NCBI RefSeq assembly: GCF_001577265.1
Contig: NZ_CP014517.1
Location: 3,818,501 to 3,882,500, forward strand
From: Variovorax sp. PAMC 28711
GTDB lineage: Bacteria; Pseudomonadota; Gammaproteobacteria; Burkholderiales; Burkholderiaceae_C
Reading direction: 5' to 3'
Length of the DNA stretch: 64,000 nucleotides
Part shown: one piece after another, positions 38,576 through 47,027 of the stretch
Numbering within the stretch: the stretch's first letter is position 1
Layout of the letters: the number at the start of each line of letters is the position of its first letter
Position numbers and translations under genes: made by a program
The notes under the pieces: model-generated
What the model saw: the letters and a program-made list of their open reading frames with translations, nothing else
Told to the model about the DNA's origin: nothing
Database searches by the model: none

Positions 38576-39049
38576 ATGTTCGCTTTCGACACCATCCTCT
38601 TCGAGCTGGCGCGCCTGTTCCTCTGGCCCGTCACGCTGGGCGTGCTGCTCTCGTTCGTCTACGCCGTGTACTGCCTCGGCGCTTTCGGCATCGAGTACTT
38701 GCAGCGGCGCCGTGCGCCATCGCGTGCGCTGGTGCTCGGCGCGAGCGCGATCGGTGGACAAGACCAGATGGAGCTCGCGGTGCTCAAGGAGCTCGAGGGC
38801 GTGCGGCTGTGCAGCCGCGTCGCGCCGATGCTCGGCCTCATCGCGACCATGATCCCGATGGGCCCGGCGCTGGTGGCCGTGGCCTCGGGTGAATCGCAGG
38901 GCGTGGCGCAAAGCCTGGCGCCAGCGTTCGCGAGCGTGATCGTGGCGCTGGCCGCCGCGTCGATCACCTTCGTCGTCTACACCGTGCGCCGCCGCTGGCT
39001 CATGCGCGAACTGGTGATGGTGCTCGACGCACAGCAGGTCGCGGCATGA
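38576..39049 (+). CDS. MotA/TolQ/ExbB-like proton channel subunit
   Basis: The 157-residue membrane protein has an N-terminal helix (about 8-37), a cytoplasmic segment with basic and acidic clusters (about 42-78), and two further helices (about 80-102 and 115-138). The helix-2 segment SRVAPMLGLIATMIPMGPAL and helix-3 segment SLAPAFASVIVALAAASITF match the ExbB/TolQ pattern. It is shorter than canonical ExbB because the cytoplasmic domain is reduced. It overlaps the DUF2149 gene by ATGA. I infer that the two form a proton-driven motor serving the adjacent CobN-like protein or BtuB. Confidence 0.85.
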   Translation: MFAFDTILFELARLFLWPVTLGVLLSFVYAVYCLGAFGIEYLQRRRAPSRALVLGASAIGGQDQMELAVLKELEGVRLCSRVAPMLGLIATMIPMGPALVAVASGESQGVAQSLAPAFASVIVALAAASITFVVYTVRRRWLMRELVMVLDAQQVAA

Positions 39050-39384
39050 GCAAACGCCAGTTTTCCATCTTGAACAGCCTGGACACCGATGACGACGATC
39101 CGGTGCTCTCGACCATCAACCTGATCGACGTGTTCATGGTGGTCATCGGCATGCTGATGATCGCGGTGATCAACAACCCGATGAATCCGTTCGCGCAGGA
39201 CAAGCTGACCATCATCCGCAACGAAGGCCAGCCCGACATGGAGATCCTGCAGAAGGACGGCCAGAAGATCACGCGCTTCAAGGCGAGCGGCGCCTCGGGC
39301 GAGGGCGATGGCGAGAAGGCCGGCACGGCCTACCGCATGAAGGACGGCACCCTGGTCTACGTGCCGGCCACCGGCAAACCGTGA
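39046..39384 (+). CDS. DUF2149 family protein, ExbD-like
   Basis: The 112-residue protein has an acidic N-terminus (DTDDDD), one transmembrane helix (about 24-43, INLIDVFMVVIGMLMIAV) and a roughly 65-residue periplasmic domain. The helix begins LID with Asp28 inside the membrane, closely resembling the proton-carrying Asp25 of ExbD and its LVDVML motif. This resemblance is my reading of the sequence. It overlaps the ExbB-like gene (ATGA) and the CobN-like gene (GTGA), which implies equal translation of all three. Confidence 0.85.
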   Translation: MSKRQFSILNSLDTDDDDPVLSTINLIDVFMVVIGMLMIAVINNPMNPFAQDKLTIIRNEGQPDMEILQKDGQKITRFKASGASGEGDGEKAGTAYRMKDGTLVYVPATGKP

Positions 39385-42300
39385 AGGTGTTGCGCGCCAC
39401 CTGGGCCGCCCTGTGCCTGCTGACGCTGGGCTTTGCGGCAGAGGCGGCCGAGCCGCCACGCGTGGTGCTGCTGAGCACCTACCTCGTGTCGCCGGCGCGC
39501 CTGGCGAAGCTGCAGTCGGCAGCGCAACAGGCCGGCGTCCCGCTCACCACCGTGTCCGCCGAGCGCGATGCACCCGATGTGCTGGCGCGCGCCATCGAGG
39601 GTGCGAGCCTGCTGGTCATCGACACGCCGCACCCGAGCGTGGCGCAGAACACGGCAGTGCGCTTCGGCGAAGCGATCGGCAAGAGCGCGACGCCCTACGT
39701 GCTGGTTGGCGAGTTCTCTGCCGTGTCGCGCGGCCAGTCGTCGGCGGCCGTGCCGCTGGCCGCGGAGCGTGGCGTGGACGCCGCCTGGGCGCAGCGCCTG
39801 CGTGCCTACTGGCGCTTCGCCGGCGCCGCCAACATGGCCGCATCGATGACGGCGTTGCGCCGCATCGGCGTGCTCGACGGATTGCCCGCGCCGGTGCAGG
39901 TGCCGCTGGCCGGCTTCTATCACCCGGGCTGGCCGCGCATCGAGTCGGACATCGCGGCGCTCGACCGCTTGCCGTCGCGCGGACCGGGCAAGACGGTGGC
40001 CATCGCGGTCAACAACGCGGTCTTCAGCAGCGACGACACCGGCTGGCTCGACCAGCTCATCGGCACGCTGGAACAGCGCGGCCTGGGCGCCTATGCGTTC
40101 TACGGCCCGCGTCAGCAAAAAGACCTGTTCTTCGGGATGACGCATGCGAACACGGGCGCCGCGCCGCGTCGCGTGGCCGACCTCGTCATCAACGCGGCGC
40201 TGGTGTTCAACCCGACCGAGCGCAAGGCCGAGCTGGAGCGCATCGGCGTGCCGGTGCTGCAGACGATGCCCGCGCTGGCGATGGACGCGGCGCAGTGGGC
40301 CGCCAGCAAGGACGGCTTTGCGCAGTCCGACGTGGCGTCCTACTACACGCCGAGCGAGCTGGCCGGCATGGTCGACGCGATGCTGATCACCGCACGCGAT
40401 CCGGTGAGCGGCGCGTTGCAGCCGATCCCGTCGCAAATCGCGGCCGTGGCGGCCAAGGCCGCGTCGCTGTTGCGCCTGCGCCAGATCGCGCCCGCCGAGC
40501 GCCGCGTCGCGATGCTGGTCTACAACTATCCGGCCGGCGAGGGCAACTTCGGCGCCTCGTTCCTCAATGTGCCCAAGAGCCTGCACAACATGCTGGCCGC
40601 GATGCAGACGGCGGGCTACCGCACCGAGGCCCCTGCAGCCGATGCGATCACGCCGCAGGTTCAGGCCACCATGTCGGCCTTCTACAAACCCGAAATGCTG
40701 GCGCCGTTGCAGACGCGCGGCCTGGCCGATGCGTTGCCGCTGCGCAGCTATATGGCCTGGTTCCGTGCGTTGCCGCCCGAGACGCAGCGGCGCATCGAAA
40801 GCCACTGGGGCGCGCCCGAGAAGTCGGCGATGCTGCGCACGGTCGCCGGCGAGCCGGCCTTCGTGATCCCGCGCGTCGCGTTCGGCAACGTCGTGGTGCT
40901 GCCGCAGCCGCCGCGGCAGGAGCCGGGCAACGATCCATCGCAGAAAGCCAAGACCATCTACCACCGCTCGGCCACGCCGCTGAGCCACAGCTACCTCGCG
41001 ACCTATCTCTGGCTGCGCACGCAATTCGGCGCCAGCGCGGTGGTGCACGTCGGCACGCACGGCACGCTCGAATGGGCGCCCGGCAAGGAGCGCGGCCTCG
41101 CGACGCAGGACGATCCGCTGCTCGCGCTGGGCGACCTGCCCAACGTGTACCCGTACATCATGGACAACCTCGGCGAGGCCGTGACCGCCAAGCGGCGCGG
41201 CCGCGCGGTGTTGGTGAGCCACTCGACGCCGATGTTCTCGCCGGCCGGTTTCCGCCCGCAGGTGCAGGAGATGCACGAGCTCATGCACGACTGGGAGAAC
41301 GTCTCGCCCGGGCCGGTAAAGGTCGAGCTCGAAGCGCGGCTCACCGCGCAGTTCGTCGAGCACCAATACCACCGCGACCTCAAGTGGACGCGCGAGCAGA
41401 TCCTCGCCGACTTCAGTGGTTTCATGGAGCTGCTGCACCCGTTCCTCGACGAGCTCGCGATGACCGCGCAGCCGCTCGGCCTGGCTGCGTTCGGCGAAGT
41501 GCCCGATGCCGAGCGCCGCCGCACGACCATCCTGCAGATCCTCCGCAAGCCGCTGATCGAGGCGCTCGGCGAAGACATCGACGAGGTGTTCCTGCTCGAC
41601 GCGAAGAACCTTGCGGCCTCGCGGCCCGCGCGCTGGCTGGCCGCGGCGCTGACCGATGCGCGCGCCGCCAGCACGCTCGACCTGCGCGCCGTCGACGCCG
41701 CGCAGCCGCACATGGCCAGCGCCATCCCGAACCGCGCCGAGGCAAAGAAGCTCGACAGCGCCGCGCTGCTCGCGCTGGCCGAGCGCGCGCAGAAACTCGA
41801 TGCGGTGCTCGCGCGCAACGAGGAAATCGAAGGCTTCCTCAGTGCGCTGGATGCGCGGCATCTCGCGTCGAGCTACGGCGGCGACCCGGTGCGCAACCCC
41901 GACAGCCTGCCGACCGGGCGCAACCTCTACGGTTTCGATCCGAGCCGCGTGCCGACGCGCGAGGCCTGGGACACGGCCGTGGCCGCACTCGACGCCTGGG
42001 TGGCCGAGCACCGCAAGACGCATGGCGGCAAGCCGCCCGAGAAGATCGCCTTCACGCTGTGGGCCGGCGAGACGATGCGGCACCAGGGCGTGATGGAAAG
42101 CCAGGCCTTCTACGCGATGGGCGTGAAGCCGCGCTGGGACGAAGCCGGCCGCGTGGTCGGTGTCGACACGCTGCCGATGGATGCGCTCAAGCGCCCGCGC
42201 ATGGACGTGCTGGTGAGCGTCACCGGTTCCTATCGCGACCAGTTCCCGACCGTGATGCGCTGGCTCGACACGGCCGTGCGGCAGGTCGCGCTGCTGCGGG

Positions 42301-43505
42301 AGCAAGACAACTTCGTGGCCCGCAACAGCGACGCGCTGGCTGCCCGCATGGTCGCCGAAGGCGCAACGCCGGCACAGGCGCAGCGCTGGTCGACGGCGCG
42401 CGTGTTCTCCAATGCACAGGGCAGCTACGGCAGCGGCCTGGCCGACGCGGCGCTCGCCAGCGACACCTGGAAAATGCAGGACAAGGCGGGCGGGGATGCG
42501 CAGATGGCGGCGCTCTACCTCGACCGCATGGGCCACGCGCAGGGCGACGATGTCGACGGCATGGGTCGCCACAAGGCCTATGCGGCCAACCTCGCGCAGG
42601 TCGACGCGGCGCTGCTCTCGCGCACCTCGAACACCTACGGCATGCTCACCAGCGACGATCCGTTCCAGTACCTCGGGGGCATCGCGCTCGCGGTGCGCGA
42701 GCTCACCGGCAAGAGCCCGGCGTTGTATGTGCAGAACCTGCGCGACGGCAGCGAGGTGCGCACCGACAGCGCCGACACCGCGATCGCCAAGGAAATGCAG
42801 ACGCGTTACCTGCATCCGCAGTGGATCAACGCCCAGAAGGCCGAGGGCTACAGCGGCACGCTGCAAGTGCTCAAGACCGCGCAGTTTCTGTGGGGCTGGC
42901 AGGTGACGGCCCCGCAGGCGGTGCGGCAAGACCACTGGCAATCGCTGCACGAGGTCTACGTGCGCGACAAGTACCAGCTCGGCACGCGCGAATGGCTCGA
43001 AGGCGACAACCGCGCCGCCTTCGCGCAGACGCTGGAACGCATGCTCGACGCGGTGCGCCTCAAGTACTGGGAGCCCGATGCAGCGACCCGGCGCGAACTG
43101 GTGCAGGCCTACAACGCGGCGATCCAGGCGACCGGCCAGCGCGACGGCAATGCGGCGGTGCAACGCTTCGCCGCGCGCCAGGCCGGCGAGGCCACCGACG
43201 CTGCAGCGGCGGACGGCAGCGCGCCGCGCCGCAACGCATGGCCCGTGGCACCGCGTCCGGTCGAAGTCGCGGCCGCACAGCCGCCGATGAGCGCAGCGGC
43301 CGAGGCCCCTGCGCCGGACCCCGATGCCCCGACGCCGGTGCGGGGCCTGCAACTGACGCCGCAGCCGGAGTCGCCACGCGTGCCGGCGCCGACGCAGTCG
43401 CTGATCGCGAGCCTCGCCGCGTTGCTTGGGCTGGCGCTGGTGCTGCTGGCCGGCGCATGGCGCCAGTCGCGCCGGCCGGCTGTGCGCACCATCGCGGGCG
43501 CATGA
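39381..43505 (+). CDS. Exported, membrane-anchored CobN-like chelatase
   Basis: This 1374-residue protein belongs to the CobN/magnesium-chelatase H family. Catalytic-region motif HVGTHGTLEWAPGKE is at about 556-570 and LVSVTGSYRDQFPTV near 950, as in the cobaltochelatase large subunit. Unlike cytoplasmic CobN it begins with a signal peptide (MKVLRATWAALCLLTLGF, cleavage near AEA-A) and ends with a Pro/Ala-rich linker (about 1270-1335). A hydrophobic helix (about 1342-1360) and RQSRR follow, the expected topology for a periplasmic body anchored in the inner membrane. No CobS/CobT ATPase partners are nearby. Function in metal insertion into or removal from corrinoids or other tetrapyrroles is inferred. 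The start is GTG, overlapping the DUF2149 stop. Confidence 0.93.
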   Translation: MKVLRATWAALCLLTLGFAAEAAEPPRVVLLSTYLVSPARLAKLQSAAQQAGVPLTTVSAERDAPDVLARAIEGASLLVIDTPHPSVAQNTAVRFGEAIGKSATPYVLVGEFSAVSRGQSSAAVPLAAERGVDAAWAQRLRAYWRFAGAANMAASMTALRRIGVLDGLPAPVQVPLAGFYHPGWPRIESDIAALDRLPSRGPGKTVAIAVNNAVFSSDDTGWLDQLIGTLEQRGLGAYAFYGPRQQKDLFFGMTHANTGAAPRRVADLVINAALVFNPTERKAELERIGVPVLQTMPALAMDAAQWAASKDGFAQSDVASYYTPSELAGMVDAMLITARDPVSGALQPIPSQIAAVAAKAASLLRLRQIAPAERRVAMLVYNYPAGEGNFGASFLNVPKSLHNMLAAMQTAGYRTEAPAADAITPQVQATMSAFYKPEMLAPLQTRGLADALPLRSYMAWFRALPPETQRRIESHWGAPEKSAMLRTVAGEPAFVIPRVAFGNVVVLPQPPRQEPGNDPSQKAKTIYHRSATPLSHSYLATYLWLRTQFGASAVVHVGTHGTLEWAPGKERGLATQDDPLLALGDLPNVYPYIMDNLGEAVTAKRRGRAVLVSHSTPMFSPAGFRPQVQEMHELMHDWENVSPGPVKVELEARLTAQFVEHQYHRDLKWTREQILADFSGFMELLHPFLDELAMTAQPLGLAAFGEVPDAERRRTTILQILRKPLIEALGEDIDEVFLLDAKNLAASRPARWLAAALTDARAASTLDLRAVDAAQPHMASAIPNRAEAKKLDSAALLALAERAQKLDAVLARNEEIEGFLSALDARHLASSYGGDPVRNPDSLPTGRNLYGFDPSRVPTREAWDTAVAALDAWVAEHRKTHGGKPPEKIAFTLWAGETMRHQGVMESQAFYAMGVKPRWDEAGRVVGVDTLPMDALKRPRMDVLVSVTGSYRDQFPTVMRWLDTAVRQVALLREQDNFVARNSDALAARMVAEGATPAQAQRWSTARVFSNAQGSYGSGLADAALASDTWKMQDKAGGDAQMAALYLDRMGHAQGDDVDGMGRHKAYAANLAQVDAALLSRTSNTYGMLTSDDPFQYLGGIALAVRELTGKSPALYVQNLRDGSEVRTDSADTAIAKEMQTRYLHPQWINAQKAEGYSGTLQVLKTAQFLWGWQVTAPQAVRQDHWQSLHEVYVRDKYQLGTREWLEGDNRAAFAQTLERMLDAVRLKYWEPDAATRRELVQAYNAAIQATGQRDGNAAVQRFAARQAGEATDAAAADGSAPRRNAWPVAPRPVEVAAAQPPMSAAAEAPAPDPDAPTPVRGLQLTPQPESPRVPAPTQSLIASLAALLGLALVLLAGAWRQSRRPAVRTIAGA

Positions 43506-44455
43506 GCATGGCGGGCGCATTCGTCCCGGTGCTCGCGCTGTGGCTCGCGCTCGCCGTCGACTGGCGACTCGGCGAACCGCCCGCACGCTGGCATCCGGTG
43601 GTCTGGATGGGGCATTACCTCGGCTGGATCGGCCGTCGCATCGCACCGCTGGCCGCTGCGGGCAGCCTGCAACAGCTGAAGCCTTTCGTCGCCGGCGCAT
43701 TGGCCTGGTGTGCGGGTGCCGCGATGGTTCTGATCGCCGCACTGGCCGTCGGTGCGCTGGTCCGCTGGCTCCCGTGGTGGGCGGGTGGGGTGCTGCTCGG
43801 CGTCGCGCTCAAGCCCTTGCTCGCGTGGCGCATGTTGCGGGACGAAGTGCTGGCCGTCGAAGCCGCACTGGGCGTATCGCTCGACGCCGGGAGCGCGCAG
43901 CTGGCCCGGCTGGTGAGCCGCGACGTGAGCGACCTGACCGCTGCGGCGGTGCGGGAGAGCGCCATCGAATCGCTCGCCGAAAACCTCAACGATTCCGTCG
44001 TCGCGCCGGTGTTCTGGTTCGTGCTGCTCGGCCTGCCCGGCGCCGCGGTCTACCGTTTCGCGAACACGGCCGATGCGATGTGGGGCTACCGTGGCGAACG
44101 CGGCGGCCGCGACTGGAGCTGGGCCGGCAAATTCGCAGCGCGGGCGGACGATGTGCTGTCGTGGGTGCCGGCACGCATCACCGCGTTGCTGCTGGGCGTC
44201 GCGGCGCGGCACTGGCCGTCCGGGCTGTGGCGCGAAGCGGCGCGCACACCGTCACCGAACAGTGGTTGGCCGATGGCCGCGATGGCACTGCTGCTCGGCG
44301 TGCGCCTGGGCAAGCCGGGGGTCTACGTGCTCAACGCAGCGGGTCGCACGCCCGAGGCGGCCGAGCTGCACCGCGCGGCGCGATGGGGAGCAGTCTCGGT
44401 GGTGTGGATGGCGACTGCGGCCAGCGTGACGCTGTGGGCGGCTGCGCGGGCCTGA
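43502..44455 (+). CDS. cbiB: Adenosylcobinamide-phosphate synthase
   Basis: This 317-residue inner membrane enzyme attaches aminopropanol (phosphate) to adenosylcobyric acid. Family blocks PARWHPVVWMGHYLGWI, ESAIESLAENLNDSVVAPVFW (core ENLNDSVVAP) and RFANTADAMWGYRGER are present, with about five hydrophobic segments. The ATG overlaps the CobN-like stop codon (ATGA). A second ATG two codons downstream is an alternative start. Confidence 0.94.
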   Translation: MSMAGAFVPVLALWLALAVDWRLGEPPARWHPVVWMGHYLGWIGRRIAPLAAAGSLQQLKPFVAGALAWCAGAAMVLIAALAVGALVRWLPWWAGGVLLGVALKPLLAWRMLRDEVLAVEAALGVSLDAGSAQLARLVSRDVSDLTAAAVRESAIESLAENLNDSVVAPVFWFVLLGLPGAAVYRFANTADAMWGYRGERGGRDWSWAGKFAARADDVLSWVPARITALLLGVAARHWPSGLWREAARTPSPNSGWPMAAMALLLGVRLGKPGVYVLNAAGRTPEAAELHRAARWGAVSVVWMATAASVTLWAAARA

Positions 44456-44496
44456 CGGCTGGCACACTGCGGCCCACTCCGATGAAAGGACTCGCC

Positions 44497-44904
44497 ATGT
44501 CGCACCCGGCCGTGTTGGCGGCGCTCGCAGCAATCCGCGGCTACCAGCGCTTCATCTCGCCGTACAAGGGCTTCTCGTGTGCTTACCGTTGCCACACGGG
44601 CTGCGCGAGCTGTTCGGCGCTCGGCTATCGCGCGATCCGGCGCCACGGCGTGTGGCGCGGCATCGGCATCCTTCGGCAGCGCTTCGCGCGTTGCGCCGCC
44701 GTGCATCGGCGCCACTCGGCACCGGCGCTGTCCGCGTCGCGTCTTCGAGAGGCCGGCTTTTGCGATGTCTCGTGCGACGGGCTCGACCTGGACTGCTGCG
44801 ATGTGGCGACCTGCGATCTGCCGCGCGGCTGCGGCGACCCACGGGCCCACAGGAAAAAAGAACGCAGCACGCCCGAATACATGCACATTCCGCGCACGCC
44901 ATGA
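44497..44904 (+). CDS. yidD: YidD-family membrane protein insertion factor with Cys-rich tail
   Basis: The 135-residue protein contains the YidD core RGYQRFISPYKGFSCAYRCH...CSALGYRAIRRHG in the first 70 residues. YidD assists YidC-dependent insertion of inner membrane proteins. The start at 44497 is preferred because AAGGA is 6 nt upstream. The C-terminal part adds FCDVSCDGLDLDCCDVATCD, a cluster of five closely spaced Cys plus an earlier one, absent from short YidD proteins and suggestive of metal or disulfide chemistry. It is embedded in the cobalamin cluster and overlaps the next gene (ATGA). Confidence 0.85.
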   Translation: MSHPAVLAALAAIRGYQRFISPYKGFSCAYRCHTGCASCSALGYRAIRRHGVWRGIGILRQRFARCAAVHRRHSAPALSASRLREAGFCDVSCDGLDLDCCDVATCDLPRGCGDPRAHRKKERSTPEYMHIPRTP

Positions 44905-45911
44905 GTGCGAACGCAGGGCAAGCGGTTCACGGCGGCGTGGATGCATCGGGTCCGGTGCCGCACGATTTCTCGACCAACAGCAATGCGTGCGGGCCCTGTC
45001 CGGCCGCGCTGGCGGCGGTTCGGGCGGCCGATGCAAGCCGCTATCCGGACCCGCAGTCGACCGCGCTGCGCACGCGGCTCGCCAGCTTTCACGGCGTCGC
45101 TGCATCGCGCATCGTGGTCGCGGCGAGCGGCAGCGAATTCATCGCCCGCGTCACCGCGGCGGTCGCGCAGTCGGGCGGCCGGACGGTCGCGGTGCCGACC
45201 CACAGCTATGGCGACTACGCGCACGCCGCATCGGCCTGGCAGCTCCACCTGATCCGCGACGACGGCGCCGCAGGGACTGCCGACCTTGTCTGGTGCTGCG
45301 ACCCGTCGAGCCCGCTGGGGCAAACGCCGCCAGCGCTGGGCGCGCGCATCGATGCCTGGAGCGGGGAGGGCGCCCGCGTACTCGATATGGCCTACGCGCC
45401 GCTGCGACTGGAAGGTCGGCCAGCGCTCGACGCCGGCCAGCGCGATCGCCTCTGGCAGCTGTGGACGCCCAACAAGGCGCTCGGCCTGACGGGAGTGCGC
45501 GCCGCTTACGCGATCGCGCCTGCGAACGACGTGGCGGCGGCGCTGCAACAGCGGCTCGAGGCCCTCGCGCCGTCCTGGCCGCTCGGCGCACACGGTGCAG
45601 CGTTGCTGGAGGCGTGGGTGTCGGCGGAAGTGCAGGCATGGCTCGCGGAGAGCCTGGTCACCCTGCGCGTCTGGAAGGCTGCGCAACGCGCGTGCCTGGG
45701 GGCGATGCCGGGATGGCACCTGCTGGCGAGCGATGCCAACTTCTTCTGCGCACGGGTAGAGCAACCGCTCGACACTCTGTTGCCCGCATTGCGCGCCCGC
45801 GGCATCAAGCTGCGCGACTGTGCGTCCTTCGGCCTGCCAGGTCATGTGCGGATGGCGGTGATGCCGCCAGCGAGCCAGCAGGCGCTGGCAGATGTGATGC
45901 GGCGCGGCTGA
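44901..45911 (+). CDS. cobC: Threonine-phosphate decarboxylase (CobC/CobD type, PLP)
   Basis: This 336-residue fold-type I PLP enzyme of the histidinol-phosphate aminotransferase group has the PLP-binding Lys192 in WTPNKALGLTGVR, and substrate phosphate-binding residues probably lie in DFSTNSNACGP. In this cluster it should make (R)-1-aminopropanol phosphate from L-threonine phosphate for the nucleotide loop. Naming differs between organisms (CobC in Pseudomonas, CobD in Salmonella). It is the last gene of the riboswitch-controlled cluster and converges with a LysR gene after 17 bp. Confidence 0.9.
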   Translation: MSANAGQAVHGGVDASGPVPHDFSTNSNACGPCPAALAAVRAADASRYPDPQSTALRTRLASFHGVAASRIVVAASGSEFIARVTAAVAQSGGRTVAVPTHSYGDYAHAASAWQLHLIRDDGAAGTADLVWCCDPSSPLGQTPPALGARIDAWSGEGARVLDMAYAPLRLEGRPALDAGQRDRLWQLWTPNKALGLTGVRAAYAIAPANDVAAALQQRLEALAPSWPLGAHGAALLEAWVSAEVQAWLAESLVTLRVWKAAQRACLGAMPGWHLLASDANFFCARVEQPLDTLLPALRARGIKLRDCASFGLPGHVRMAVMPPASQQALADVMRRG

Positions 45912-45928
45912 AAAGCGCTGCGGCCGGG

Positions 45929-46843
45929 TCAGCGCTGCTGCAGGTGCGGGTTCTTCGCGAACAGCTCCGCGGCCCAGTCCACGAAGGCACGCACCTTGGC
46001 GCTCAGGTGGCGGTTCGGCGGGTAGACCACGTGCATCGGGATCGGCGGGCAGAGCCAGTCGGGCAGTACTTCCACCAGCTCACCGTTCGCCAAGTGCGGC
46101 TCGACCACGAGGCGCACGCACTGCGAAATGCCGAAGCCACCCAGCACAGCGGCCAGATGCGCGTTGCCGTCGTTGACCGACACGCGGTACGGCCCGGTCA
46201 GGTCGATCACCTCGTCGCCCTTGTGAAACTCGTGCGGATAGGGCCGGCGCGTGCTGCCCGAAAAGAAGCCGACGAGCTGGTGGCGCTTTTCGATGTCGTT
46301 CGGGTGCTGCGGCATGCCGTAGCGCTTGAGGTAGGCGGGTGACGCCACGGTCACGAAAGGCAGGCTGCCGATGCGGCGTGCCACGAGCGACTGGTCGGTG
46401 AGCGCGCCGCCGCGGATCACGCAGTCGATGTTGTCGGTGATGAGATCGATCGCGCGATCGCTCACGCCCAGGTCGACCTGGATGTCTGGATAACGCTCCA
46501 TGAACTGCGCGAGCGCCGGCAAGATGACGTAGCGCGCGATCTGCGTGCCGACGTCGATGCGCAACCGGCCGGTCGGGTTGGCCTGCGCGTTGGTCATGCC
46601 GGCCTCGATGTCGTCGAAGTCGTTCAGGAGGCGCGCGGTGCGCTCGAAATACGCGGCGCCGTCCGGCGTGACCGTCACGCGGCGCGTGGTTCGATTGAGC
46701 AATTTGACGCGCAGGCGCGCTTCCAGTGCCTGGATCTGTTTGGTGACCGTGCCCTTGGGCAGGCCAAGCGAATCTGCGGCACGGGTGAAGGTGCCGGCCT
46801 CCACGACGCGGACAAAAATCCGCATGGCCTGGATCTGGTCCAT
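45929..46843 (-). CDS. LysR-family transcriptional regulator
   Basis: This 304-residue regulator has an N-terminal winged helix (residues about 5-63, FTRAADSLGLPKGTVTKQI) and effector domain (about 90-295). It belongs to the subgroup often annotated as DsdC/AaeR-like or CrgA-like. It is divergent from the hydrolase-fold gene and the RND operon with a 184-bp shared region, so it is the likely regulator of that efflux cluster. Confidence 0.9.
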   Translation of the reverse strand: MDQIQAMRIFVRVVEAGTFTRAADSLGLPKGTVTKQIQALEARLRVKLLNRTTRRVTVTPDGAAYFERTARLLNDFDDIEAGMTNAQANPTGRLRIDVGTQIARYVILPALAQFMERYPDIQVDLGVSDRAIDLITDNIDCVIRGGALTDQSLVARRIGSLPFVTVASPAYLKRYGMPQHPNDIEKRHQLVGFFSGSTRRPYPHEFHKGDEVIDLTGPYRVSVNDGNAHLAAVLGGFGISQCVRLVVEPHLANGELVEVLPDWLCPPIPMHVVYPPNRHLSAKVRAFVDWAAELFAKNPHLQQR

Positions 46844-47027
46844 CGAAGTGCTCCTGGCAGCGCGCAGCGGAAATGCCGGCGCTGCGGAATTCTCACATGC
46901 GCTTTTGGGCCGATTGTTGTTCGAATGGAAACAGAGAAGGGGTCACAACGCTGTTTTTGAACGCACCGCAGGTCCTATATTCGATCCATCGCCTCTCCGG
47001 GCGCCCCGTCCATTCACCAGGTTCGCC

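Noticed and set aside
39381-43505. Annotation as ordinary cytoplasmic aerobic cobaltochelatase CobN
   Set aside because: The signal peptide, C-terminal anchor and absence of CobS/CobT AAA+ partners contradict it.
39357-43742. 1461-codon open frame antisense to the CobN-like gene, and a 1680-codon frame in another phase of the same strand (39413-44455)
   Set aside because: Translations are low-complexity Arg/Ala/Gly/His-rich with no domain; they are by-products of high GC at third codon positions.
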